NCBI GenBank assembly: GCA_002323325.1
Contig: DCQA01000045.1
Span: 1-44,018, forward strand
Length of the DNA: 44,018 nt
Source: Coxiellaceae bacterium UBA1530
Lineage (GTDB): Bacteria; Pseudomonadota; Gammaproteobacteria; Coxiellales; Coxiellaceae
Direction: 5' to 3'
This document shows, piece after piece, positions 35,192 through 43,016 of this stretch (position 1 is its first letter; every line of letters starts with the position of its first letter). A model generated the notes under the pieces. It saw only the letters and a program-made list of their open reading frames with translations. It was not told where the DNA came from and made no database searches. The position numbers and the translations under genes are program-made.

Positions 35192-36240
35192 ACATCCGAC
35201 GAGCTATTAGACAATGTTAGATCGTTGTTATGTGGGTTTCTATTATCAGAATTACACTCGTCTGTCGAAGTGATAGTAAAAAAACTCTGGGATTTTCGAT
35301 CTGAATCTTTGTGCTGGGCAGTATCTGGATGCATACAAGACACGGTTACTGACTCTATGACTAATGCCATAAGTGCCGTTATGGCAAGAGCATGGCTGCT
35401 CATTGCAGTATCTTTGTCTGGGAGCATCATTATCACATAACTCACTGAGGTAACTAAGAATATCAGAGGAGCAGCGTTAGGCAAGGTGGGTGGTTTAATT
35501 GCAGATTTACCCTGTTTTGAAGCTAATGAATTAAACAAATAATAGGTAAAGGAAAAGCCAATGGAATCAACGATCGTAGCCCACAGTATAATGGCTTTAC
35601 TGTCGTTGCCATTTCCAAAAAAAGCTTGCTTAAGAGCCCCGCTGCATGATTTCCAAAGCCTTAGTAGGATGGTTGGGTCATTAACAAAGTGTTTGATTAT
35701 TCCCTCATTCAGTGATTGAGACATTTGTCGCAGATAAATGTCTGAGGCAAGCGTTGTGCCAAAGTCGAGATTAAGGAGTATCCAAAATAAAGCTGTTTTC
35801 GCATCGTGGTTATCATCAATAGAGTTAAGAATGAGGTGGTTGTAAAGATTCATAAAAGAGCAGCTATAGCTAAGAATACACCAAGCCATAGGGTGTTTGT
35901 GTCGATACAATGTTGTTTGGTCAATGTTGTGATCGTCTCTTCTAGAAGTCGCCGCGTAATCATTAGCTGGAACTAATTTCCAACCATGAGTGGCATGATA
36001 CAGTGGCCACATAGTTGCCACTAGAATTATGATCCGTGTGCTAGATATTTCCTGATTAGTCATTGTACTTGATAGGCCGTTATGGCTTTCAGAAGTTTGC
36101 ACCATCAGCACTGCGGCAATGTTAAAAAGAACAGATGTGATTGCATACCGAGTGTTTAATGAGAAGTTAAACCAGTCGAGTGCATTTTGAGAATGATTGT
36201 TATCATCCGTTTTTAGAAGTTGATACGCATCTGACGACAT
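35188..36240 (-). CDS. Polytopic membrane protein, unknown function
   Basis: About seven hydrophobic segments are visible across 350 residues, for example ITSVLFNIAAVLMVQ, IIILVATMWPLYHA, FWILLNLDFGTTLA and PLIFLVTSVSYVIMMLP. The N-terminus is polar (MSSDAYQLLKTDDNNHSQ) and the C-terminal ~45 residues are polar and Asn/Ser/Asp-rich. No transporter or enzyme signature is recognised. GAGG lies about 9 bases before the ATG. It is separated from tfuA by 240 bases and a small hairpin, so it is probably not part of the YcaO-TfuA group. It could be a lineage-specific protein of an intracellular bacterium. Confidence 0.65.
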   Translation of the reverse strand: MSSDAYQLLKTDDNNHSQNALDWFNFSLNTRYAITSVLFNIAAVLMVQTSESHNGLSSTMTNQEISSTRIIILVATMWPLYHATHGWKLVPANDYAATSRRDDHNIDQTTLYRHKHPMAWCILSYSCSFMNLYNHLILNSIDDNHDAKTALFWILLNLDFGTTLASDIYLRQMSQSLNEGIIKHFVNDPTILLRLWKSCSGALKQAFFGNGNDSKAIILWATIVDSIGFSFTYYLFNSLASKQGKSAIKPPTLPNAAPLIFLVTSVSYVIMMLPDKDTAMSSHALAITALMALVIESVTVSCMHPDTAQHKDSDRKSQSFFTITSTDECNSDNRNPHNNDLTLSNSSSDV

Positions 36241-36423
36241 AAGATTTGCCTCGTTGGGGTGGGTGCCTATGATTTAGACTGAATGTTATTTTCAAGGCAT
36301 ATGGTTAACTATCCATAAGCTGTATTTAAGGATATTCGTGACACGACCGTGCGTGAATGGGTGTGATAGTGCACCAATTTCATACTGAAAACAACACATT
36401 TTATATAACTTTAAGTGTAAATC

Positions 36424-36448
36424 ATAAGTCATTGTAAATATGACTTAT
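36424..36448. other. Hairpin downstream of tfuA
   Basis: ATAAGTCAT (36424-36432) and ATGACTTAT (36440-36448) form a perfect 9-bp inverted repeat with a 7-base loop. It lies 33 bases after the tfuA stop on the minus strand. No U-run follows, so it is at best a weak terminator; it may instead be a 3' stability element or a binding site. Confidence 0.4.
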
Positions 36449-36480
36449 TCTTCGTTATCTTCCTACTGTTAAGTGCGTAG

Positions 36481-37821
36481 TCAGACGGCTTGTTGTTCGA
36501 TGATGTTCACTACGGTTTGAAGTAAAGATTGCGTAAGCTGGCTCCAGTTTGTCTGAAAATGTTCTTTCGTCAGCTCAAAATAACAGAGACGAGAATCTGT
36601 TATTAAGTATTTATAACGCGCTAGATCACTCATGGTCTGCTGCCAGTCGTTTGTAGTGAGCGTGAGTCTCTCAAGGCACTGGTCAAGAGCATTGGCAGTT
36701 TGTAGTTCTTTCATTTGTCGGTATTGACTAATGTATTGATCTACATACTCACGATGTAATGTTTGTTGAGCAATGGAATAACTCTCTAAAACAACTTCCC
36801 ATAATTGCTGTCTTATACACTGTGATACTTGAATCATTGGATCATTTATTTCAGTGTTGATCGATTTTGGAAAATGATAAAGCTGAAGAATAATATTGGA
36901 CTTTTCTAAATAGATGTCGCGATTATCCAAAAGGTTTTCCAAAATAACAGTAGGTGGTTCCTGGTTTGGTGCTGTCAGCCACGTTAAGTATGGTTGTAAT
37001 AACGCATGTGGTTTGATGGTTGGTGGTACATATTGTATGGTCATCAAGCAATAGGTTATTTGTTTTTCAAATAGGTAAGACAAAGAATGTGGTTTTTCTA
37101 GCACGGCGTGTTGTTTAAAAAGATTAAGGGTTTGAATAGTTTGATTGATCGCTGGTAATGGTGGTTTCTCTCTAATAATTGTCGTTAAGTGTGATAATGT
37201 TTCCTTGGCATCCTGTTTTTTTTGATCGATGTTATTTTGGGGCCACCAATCCTTGAGTGCTTGTTTGCATGGGTGAGATAAACTGGAGTTTTCTAAAATC
37301 AATTCAATATTTCTGTTCCAATAGAAGGTGTTTTTAGCGGTTGTGAGTACTAATTGTGCCTCGTCATGGGTGATGATGTTTGTTTGAACAGCGAGTGCTA
37401 CAGTGTAGCGAATATTGATCATGGCCTCGCTGTATGGCGAATAATCTAATGTATGATCATAATGAGCAACTGCCACTTCATCGTCGTCAACTAAAGTACT
37501 ATTCACATAATCCTGATATATCCTACCATAGCCGATCATACCGACTGAGTTGAGTTCAGATGCACGAAGAGCGCCCATGCTCGAGCATCCAATCACAATA
37601 ACTCCCAGCTGTATGGCGATGAGAATTTCTTTATGCCATATACTGGGTGTGTTTTCATAGATGCCATCAATAATGATAATAATATCCGGCCTAAGAGGTA
37701 GCAAACGAATGATATCACCACATTGAATAGGAGAGTGAAAATACGCTGACGGTACTAACGATAACCCCTCTGAATGAGACAGAGTCGGGCCCGTAAAAAT
37801 ATGCGTGTTTGGTGTGGTCAT
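36481..37821 (-). CDS. TfuA-like protein, partner of YcaO
   Basis: TfuA proteins assist YcaO enzymes in replacing a backbone amide oxygen by sulfur (thioamidation), probably by releasing or delivering the sulfur. The domain is clear: IFTGPTLSHSEGL at the start, then IIIIIDGIYENTPSIWHKEI, GCSSMGALRASELNSVGMIG, and DDDEVAVAHYD. These occupy about residues 8-125. The remaining ~320 residues are helical, without known domain. The ATG overlaps the ycaO stop (ATGA), giving translational coupling. The 446-aa length is longer than the minimal family but within the range of the fused forms I know. It ends the group; a hairpin follows. I am confident of the family and less so of the substrate. Confidence 0.93.
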   Translation of the reverse strand: MTTPNTHIFTGPTLSHSEGLSLVPSAYFHSPIQCGDIIRLLPLRPDIIIIIDGIYENTPSIWHKEILIAIQLGVIVIGCSSMGALRASELNSVGMIGYGRIYQDYVNSTLVDDDEVAVAHYDHTLDYSPYSEAMINIRYTVALAVQTNIITHDEAQLVLTTAKNTFYWNRNIELILENSSLSHPCKQALKDWWPQNNIDQKKQDAKETLSHLTTIIREKPPLPAINQTIQTLNLFKQHAVLEKPHSLSYLFEKQITYCLMTIQYVPPTIKPHALLQPYLTWLTAPNQEPPTVILENLLDNRDIYLEKSNIILQLYHFPKSINTEINDPMIQVSQCIRQQLWEVVLESYSIAQQTLHREYVDQYISQYRQMKELQTANALDQCLERLTLTTNDWQQTMSDLARYKYLITDSRLCYFELTKEHFQTNWSQLTQSLLQTVVNIIEQQAV

Positions 37822-38999
37822 ATGGCTCCGAGCGACGGTATCAGTATCTGTGTCATCGGTACCTTGAGGTGCTTTTTAGTGTGATTAACCATGAGAATGT
37901 CGGTAGTTCCACTGTTGTGAAATCGTCTCATGAGTTCTTTTCGAATATTTTCTGATTTAATGTATTTATTGGTCAGTTGTTTTTCAGTCAGCTGAATGAA
38001 TTGACCTTGAGTAATTGGCAGGGGTTGATTAATGTGTCGATTATTATACTGTGTGGCGTAATTATCGTCTCGTGACCCAGCAACGATAGTCAGTCGCGTT
38101 TGTACAGCTTCTAGAATCGCGGCCTCAATCGCATGAGAGTGGTCGAGGTGACAACCGGTTCCAACACACGTCCCAAGGTTTCTATGGGTGTTCTGGTCGA
38201 TGATTTCGCAAAAATACACAGGAATACTCCATTGATTATTGATCAGGTGTAAGCGTATCTGCTTTTGATTCATCGTAATCTTTTTGACAAGTTGGTTAAT
38301 AGAAGGGTTTGTAATGGGTAATGCGACGTGTTGAATGCAAGTTGGATTTTCTTTTTTCCAATATTGGAGCGTGTATCGTTCAATGACTTCGAGCAAAGCT
38401 TTGCATGAAGCTTCAAGAATCGAGTTTCCTCCGGCAATACCTGTAGAGGTTTGCCTGAAATAATGAGCATGTTGTTTATTTGTTCTCATGTCCAGTGATA
38501 ACGCTTCTTTGGGTACCCAAATACGAGACATGTCTGAGAGATTGACTGATTTTACCCATTCAAGCGTTTGTGAGTGAATATCGGGGTGGATAAAGCAGCC
38601 ATGATGAATGGTTTTTGGATCTAGATAGTCATTAGCTTTTGAGCGATTGTTGTAACTCGAAATGTGAGAAAGTATGTCAATAGACTCCAGGTGATAAAGC
38701 TCGAGACTTTCCATGATGGCCGATACTTGAGCTTGGGCTGCGCTTGCCCCTTTACCTTGGGCCACGCATAGGTAGTTCGACAGAGGTCGTATAGCTTGCC
38801 ATACCGGAATACCGATATCGTCTAAGCCTGTGATGTTACTGACTCTAGTGATGTGCGAGCGCTCAAGTATGCTGTTTAGGTATCGCAGCGTGTCATTGAT
38901 ATTTTTCTCGCGAAAAGATAGCGAATTTTGCGGATGAGCTATCGGTTGGTTTGAGGATGGATGTATATTAGTGTGCAATTTGAGTGATGAATCAGTCAT
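37818..38999 (-). CDS. YcaO-domain ATP-dependent peptide cyclodehydratase/thioamidase
   Basis: YcaO enzymes phosphorylate a peptide backbone amide with ATP so that a nucleophile (Cys/Ser/Thr side chain, or sulfide) can attack. Visible family blocks are GIPVWQAIRP, the GKGAS...SAIMESLELYH segment (first Glu pair), GIAGGNSILEASCKALLEVI with ERYTLQYW, and the ATP-site helix EAVQTRLTIVAGSRDD. The C-terminus reads VPMTQILIPSLG and lacks the Pro-rich tail of azoline-forming YcaOs; this suits TfuA-linked forms. I chose ATG 38999 (AAGGA 7 bases upstream, 393 aa). A longer frame starts at 39053, but that ATG is inside a hairpin. Overlap with tfuA is 4 bases. The likely substrate is the 37-aa peptide encoded just upstream. 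Confidence 0.93.
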   Translation of the reverse strand: MTDSSLKLHTNIHPSSNQPIAHPQNSLSFREKNINDTLRYLNSILERSHITRVSNITGLDDIGIPVWQAIRPLSNYLCVAQGKGASAAQAQVSAIMESLELYHLESIDILSHISSYNNRSKANDYLDPKTIHHGCFIHPDIHSQTLEWVKSVNLSDMSRIWVPKEALSLDMRTNKQHAHYFRQTSTGIAGGNSILEASCKALLEVIERYTLQYWKKENPTCIQHVALPITNPSINQLVKKITMNQKQIRLHLINNQWSIPVYFCEIIDQNTHRNLGTCVGTGCHLDHSHAIEAAILEAVQTRLTIVAGSRDDNYATQYNNRHINQPLPITQGQFIQLTEKQLTNKYIKSENIRKELMRRFHNSGTTDILMVNHTKKHLKVPMTQILIPSLGAI

Positions 39000-39042
39000 G
39001 TTAACGTCCTTGGTTTTTGATGATTGATAGACCCCAGGGGGG

Positions 39043-39066
39043 CCCTTGTCCATCCGTGGACAAGGG
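39043..39066 (-). other. Intercistronic hairpin between peptide gene and ycaO
   Basis: CCCTTGTCCA (39043-39052) and TGGACAAGGG (39057-39066) form a perfect 10-bp G/C-rich stem with a 4-base loop. It starts 16 bases after the stop of the 37-codon ORF. No U-run follows, so it is unlikely to be a full terminator. Such hairpins between a RiPP precursor gene and its enzymes often stabilise the precursor message or lower downstream expression. Confidence 0.75.
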
Positions 39067-39082
39067 GATCAGGGATACTTAG

Positions 39083-39196
39083 TTAAAAAAGCTCGCCAGG
39101 GTTTGTGAAGGGGAGGATCACAGCAGAATGAGCTTGCATATCGTGATTAGAAGAAAAATGCAGGTCTTGATGATGGTGTTTTGGTTTTATTTCCAT
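39083..39196 (-). CDS. Candidate RiPP precursor peptide, 37 aa, His-rich
   Basis: This short frame fits the gap between the 454-aa gene and ycaO. AAGGAG stands 8 bases before the ATG, the best ribosome binding site in the region, and a sigma70-like promoter lies about 65 bases further up. The product begins MEIKPKHHHQDLHFSSNHDM and has six His (7, 8, 9, 13, 18, 23), no Cys and four Ser/Thr. The C-terminal 13 residues (AVILPFTNPGELF) are hydrophobic and may be the modified core; the His-rich part may be leader or metal site. With YcaO and TfuA next to it, backbone thioamidation is the expected modification. Absence of Cys speaks against thiazoline formation. The identification as precursor is inference from position and signals. 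Confidence 0.72.
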   Translation of the reverse strand: MEIKPKHHHQDLHFSSNHDMQAHSAVILPFTNPGELF

Positions 39197-39267
39197 TCCC
39201 TCGACTCCTTGTGTAGGGTTGATGATGATTGTATTGGCGGTTCACTTATTGACTTAAACGTAATCAA

Positions 39268-39296
39268 TTTATAGAACGTTTTTTTGAGCTTTGCAA
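39268..39296 (-). promoter_or_regulatory. Sigma70-like promoter of the peptide gene
   Basis: On the minus strand TTGCAA (39296-39291) is followed after exactly 17 bases by TATAAA (39273-39268). The -10 matches 5 of 6 and the -35 4 of 6 consensus positions. Transcription would start near 39261, leaving a ~65-base leader before the ATG. An imperfect palindrome, TTGACTTAAACGTAATCAA (plus strand 39249-39267), overlaps the start site and may be an operator. Confidence 0.6.
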
Positions 39297-39424
39297 TTAA
39301 TCCCAGGGGAAATAGACTAATTAATGATTCCTTAATATTTAGATATTCAGATGTATACTGAGTCTCTTATAAAAAGAGCAAGTTACGATGATTGTTACTC
39401 CTATCGCCTATAATTTGCTGGGCA

Positions 39425-40786
39425 TCAATTTGCAGAAGATGGATTGTTAATGCCGACGCATCCTCTGAGAAAGGCACCGGAATAGGCTAACTTATCGTTG
39501 CTGGTGCTTATCTCGCAGTGAAAAAAATTGGGATCAAATGCATCGATGGTGTTAGAGAGATCAACTTCATTATGAATATCTTTTTTAGAGTGGAGAAAAT
39601 GCAGGTTGACTGACTCAAGCATTTCTCCTATGACGGTGTTATGCATGCCTGTTGTTTCTTGTTGTACGGCATCACGGTAATGAGAATAGATATGTTTAAG
39701 TTCTCTTAAGTCATGGAGTGTGGTTGTGAGACGTTTTGCACGATTCAGTGAAGCTAACACGGTAGGGTATTGGAATGAGTAATAAGTAGTAAAATTGGAT
39801 TGTTGAAAATCAAAGCAATCAGCATGAATAATTGTTGGTATATAGTGTTTCAACGCGTAATCGTTTAGTAAGCAGTCTTGGATAATCGAAAGAGGCATAG
39901 CAGATTCATCGATGGCGACTCGTAACCCAGGAAACTGGCCTAGAGCCATGGCTAGTATATATTTGAATGTTTCTGCCAAATAAGGATTAGGTCTTAGATT
40001 TCGCTCTGTAGTCACTAAGTTAAATGAGTAATCATAGAAAATCTTATTTCGTTGATAGGATGATTTGAGCCAAGCAGACTCAATAAGGTGGCAGTATAAG
40101 GGTTGCCATGAGAGGTCGTTTTTTATTCGATTTACCCATGATTGGGGAAAAAGAATGGCACTTGACTGCCAAGTGCTTTCATGTGATTTTGCCTTAACAA
40201 TGTGCTTAAAGAAAGTTCCCTGCTCATACAGCGAAGAAGGATGAGGTGACTTGATTTGTAATTTTCGTTTGAGCTGCATGTAATGCACTGAGTCGTTAAT
40301 ATTGGGCAGTGCAAAACATGATCTTGATCCGGATGACATTTGTGTTACCGGTGTCGGATGTACGCTTTTATTTTTTTCTAAATGCAGTGAAAGAGCAAAA
40401 ATATCACCGGGAGTGAAAATTTGTGATGGAATGATGCAGCTACCTGTATCTATGAAGAGTTCCATGCTTTTTTCGGTGGTTATTCCAATGGGTATGTAGT
40501 TACCAGCATATTCAAAATCAGTCGCCAGCTGTCTGTCGCTGTGGTGCGATAAACAATTAAGTGACGTCTTGTCTGGAAAGTGAAATTGAATACCGTTATC
40601 AATGATTTCACCGTAGTCATAATGGACTTGGTATAAGTACATGTTATCAGAGGGATTGAGTTGGTCGATAATTTGAGTTATCGCTGGGTTGATATCTTGA
40701 AGGATTTTCCTAGCCTGATCCCATTTAATTTTCTTCAGGCTATTTCTAGCTTGATGATTGGGGTTTGGTGTTAGTGTTGATCCCAT
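39425..40786 (-). CDS. Unrecognised 453-aa protein of the YcaO-TfuA group
   Basis: I do not recognise this family. The protein is soluble, without signal peptide or membrane helix. It looks mixed alpha/beta: VHYDYGEIIDNGIQFHFP, YIPIGITTEKSMELFIDTGS and TPGDIFALSLHLEKNK in the first half, then helical segments (YLAETFKYILAMALGQFPG) and a strand-rich block IIHADCFDFQQSNFTTYYSF. It contains many Cys and His residues. The frame opens at GTG 40789; I prefer ATG 40786, with AAGG 9 bases upstream. It is the first gene of the group on the minus strand, with two Fur-like sequences in its upstream region. It might be a second modifying enzyme, a leader-binding protein or a transporter-independent exporter; none is shown. 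Confidence 0.75.
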   Translation of the reverse strand: MGSTLTPNPNHQARNSLKKIKWDQARKILQDINPAITQIIDQLNPSDNMYLYQVHYDYGEIIDNGIQFHFPDKTSLNCLSHHSDRQLATDFEYAGNYIPIGITTEKSMELFIDTGSCIIPSQIFTPGDIFALSLHLEKNKSVHPTPVTQMSSGSRSCFALPNINDSVHYMQLKRKLQIKSPHPSSLYEQGTFFKHIVKAKSHESTWQSSAILFPQSWVNRIKNDLSWQPLYCHLIESAWLKSSYQRNKIFYDYSFNLVTTERNLRPNPYLAETFKYILAMALGQFPGLRVAIDESAMPLSIIQDCLLNDYALKHYIPTIIHADCFDFQQSNFTTYYSFQYPTVLASLNRAKRLTTTLHDLRELKHIYSHYRDAVQQETTGMHNTVIGEMLESVNLHFLHSKKDIHNEVDLSNTIDAFDPNFFHCEISTSNDKLAYSGAFLRGCVGINNPSSAN

Positions 40787-40800
40787 CACTTTAAGCCTTG

Positions 40801-40818
40801 TTAAAAATTGTCATTATC
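40801..40818 (-). promoter_or_regulatory. Secondary Fur-like half-site
   Basis: On the minus strand this reads GATAATGACAATTTTTAA: the first half matches the Fur half-site GATAATGA and the second half is degenerate. It lies 15-32 bases upstream of the 453-aa gene's ATG, so a bound repressor would block the transcript start. Confidence 0.35.
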
Positions 40819-40856
40819 TTACCGATTATTCGTAGATAAAAAAAGGACTCTGAATC

Positions 40857-40875
40857 GATAATGATCATCATTAGT
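40857..40875 (-). promoter_or_regulatory. Fur-box-like operator
   Basis: The plus-strand sequence GATAATGATCATCATTAGT matches the classical 19-bp Fur box GATAATGATAATCATTATC at 16 of 19 positions. It lies 71-89 bases upstream of the 453-aa gene's start and ~170 bases upstream of the divergent 607-aa gene. Iron-dependent repression of the YcaO-TfuA group is a reasonable prediction. AT-rich DNA can produce such matches by chance. Confidence 0.55.
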
Positions 40876-41046
40876 TCCTTAAAATTAGATTAAATGCGGC
40901 GCTTATTGAGTTCTTCTTGATGTTGATCAATTGTCAGGGTGTTAGCGACTCAAGAATGCTTAATCGTGATGTGGATCAATCTCTGATGGCAACTGGTTGT
41001 GACATGATTAACATCCAATAAAAAAATATTTAAAAGTGAGAACATC

Positions 41047-42870
41047 ATGGAAAATATCCCGTTAAAAAAAGCACTGAATGATTTTTTAGAAAAACCATCA
41101 ATTGACTCTTGTCAGTCGCTTCTCTATGAAACGACAGGCATTGTCGAAATAACCATCAAAGATTTTCAGATTACCGGTCATTTTAATGATCTCATTGATC
41201 AATCAGATGATCAAAAAAGTCAGGTGATTGATCGATATCCAACTCCCGATGCTGATGATGTTCAGTCATCTGTGATATTCAATTGTTTTTTGAAGTTCGC
41301 TCAATATGTTAAGGCAGAGGCTATCATTGACAACATAAACGTTTTTCAAATAGCGCTGCACTCGCAAACGGGATTGCCAGAAACAACCATGGAGTTCTAT
41401 CGACAGAAATCATTAAGTGCTCTACAGATACTGACAGTATATTGGTGCGCAGAGCATAATCATCCGGAATTAATGTTTATGACAGAAAAGATGCTATCTT
41501 TGATGAGTATAGTCAGTAATTTTGAAACAGAAATACGAAGTCTATCCTCCAAACACTTCGGTCGTTCTAAACTCATTAAGTGTCTTTGGCGATTCCGTGA
41601 GGAAATTGTTTTTGCTATTGATCGACTGGCAAGAAAATATTCAAGGGAGTGTTTTGATGAGCAATTTCAATACTCATCGTTGCGCTATGAATATAATTTA
41701 CTGATGGAAAAGCTTCAAATTTTATCACACTCAGTTCATGACAAATTATCATCCGATCATCATTCGTCTGCTGAGCCAGCCATTATTGAAAGTATTACAA
41801 AGGTATCACAGGTCATTAATGATGAATGGCAATCAGTTATCAGTGAGTTCAACACCTTAGATGAATATATGCCAGCGAGTACCATTCAGGACCCATCAGA
41901 AGTCAGTGTTTTAAATGAGGTGTTTTCACCGCTATATAACGGCATGTCTCATGAATTAAGAGAATCGAATTATCACGCTTTAAGAGAAAAACTTTCAGCT
42001 TGCTTAGATAACAATGATAACCCCTTGATCCTGTTTTTACTCAATAAGGTAGGGACGCTGACCGACTGCTTAAGTAATTATGATGATCACATACACGGAC
42101 TACTATCAGAAAATACACTGTCTAAATCGAGTATTCCTGATCAATTAATATTAGTGCGTGGTTTATTTAAAGATCTCTCGGATTTTTTTGATATTTTTTG
42201 TTGCCCAAGGTCAATTTGTGGTCGCTCATTCCAAGAGTTTCAGGTTGCTCAAATATCCATGGCTCATGAGATGCTGTCAAAGATATCGCGTCTTCAAGAT
42301 GAGCGTATTATTGATTGTCGTCTCAGCGTTTTTATACCCTTACAAGATTTAATTACTCGTTTAGAGTATGTCGTTTATGAGCAATCAATTTTTGTGAATG
42401 CCTATTCAAATTTATTGGAGAGTATTGATGATTTTGATCGGGTGATTGATGATTTGTCGGATGGTAAGCGATCCATGGTTAAGCCTTATGCTAATATACT
42501 TCGCTCTCATGCATTTGATTACTCGCAAAAGGTATTAAAAGATGTGAGTAAGCCACGTCATCATGTCGCCGAGATAGGAACAACCATGGTTTTTCAAGCA
42601 AAAATGGGGCATGTGATTGAGGAAGCAGACCAATGTTTGCGTATCCATCGTCACCCTGAATGGTTTCGTATCGGTGTGCGTTTAATTATGTCAATGAAGC
42701 ACTTTATAGCAGCTTGTTTTGCGCATGGACAGCTCAAGGTTCATCACGCGATGTTATCCAAGCAATTTTATCAGTCAGACTATTTGCCGTCCTCCTCTGT
42801 GTTTGCTAATACAGCGATTGACCGACTGACTCAAGGTCTCGTTACTATAGGTCACCAGGTAAGACATTAG
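41047..42870 (+). CDS. Hypothetical helical protein, 607 aa
   Basis: This protein has no recognised domain. It seems mostly alpha-helical and soluble from end to end (MEFYRQKSLSALQILTVYWC, ELRESNYHALREKLSACLDN), with acidic character and no signal peptide or membrane helix. Coiled-coil character is possible in the middle. The ribosome binding site is a modest GTGAGA about 6 bases upstream. It is divergent from the YcaO-TfuA group and shares the intergenic region holding the Fur-like box, but position does not prove shared regulation. Large orphan helical proteins like this are typical of effector repertoires in intracellular bacteria; that is inference. Confidence 0.7.
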   Translation: MENIPLKKALNDFLEKPSIDSCQSLLYETTGIVEITIKDFQITGHFNDLIDQSDDQKSQVIDRYPTPDADDVQSSVIFNCFLKFAQYVKAEAIIDNINVFQIALHSQTGLPETTMEFYRQKSLSALQILTVYWCAEHNHPELMFMTEKMLSLMSIVSNFETEIRSLSSKHFGRSKLIKCLWRFREEIVFAIDRLARKYSRECFDEQFQYSSLRYEYNLLMEKLQILSHSVHDKLSSDHHSSAEPAIIESITKVSQVINDEWQSVISEFNTLDEYMPASTIQDPSEVSVLNEVFSPLYNGMSHELRESNYHALREKLSACLDNNDNPLILFLLNKVGTLTDCLSNYDDHIHGLLSENTLSKSSIPDQLILVRGLFKDLSDFFDIFCCPRSICGRSFQEFQVAQISMAHEMLSKISRLQDERIIDCRLSVFIPLQDLITRLEYVVYEQSIFVNAYSNLLESIDDFDRVIDDLSDGKRSMVKPYANILRSHAFDYSQKVLKDVSKPRHHVAEIGTTMVFQAKMGHVIEEADQCLRIHRHPEWFRIGVRLIMSMKHFIAACFAHGQLKVHHAMLSKQFYQSDYLPSSSVFANTAIDRLTQGLVTIGHQVRH

Positions 42871-43016
42871 ATCTCTGTATCATTTTTAAAAGATATTTGT
42901 TATGGTCTTTATCACTTATTTTAATTAAAGATCGATTATACAATGCGTCAATAAGTGTTACACGAGTCTCCGTGACGATATCTTTTTTTCTTTGATACAA
43001 TATTTAAGGGGATTTT

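Noticed and set aside
38999..39053. Extended N-terminus of YcaO starting at 39053
   Set aside because: The start codon is buried in a stable hairpin, has no ribosome binding site, and the added 18 residues have no family counterpart.
39367..39383. CTCTTATAAAAAGAG inverted repeat as terminator of the 453-aa gene
   Set aside because: Five AT-rich pairs with no U-run after them on the minus strand; too weak to claim.
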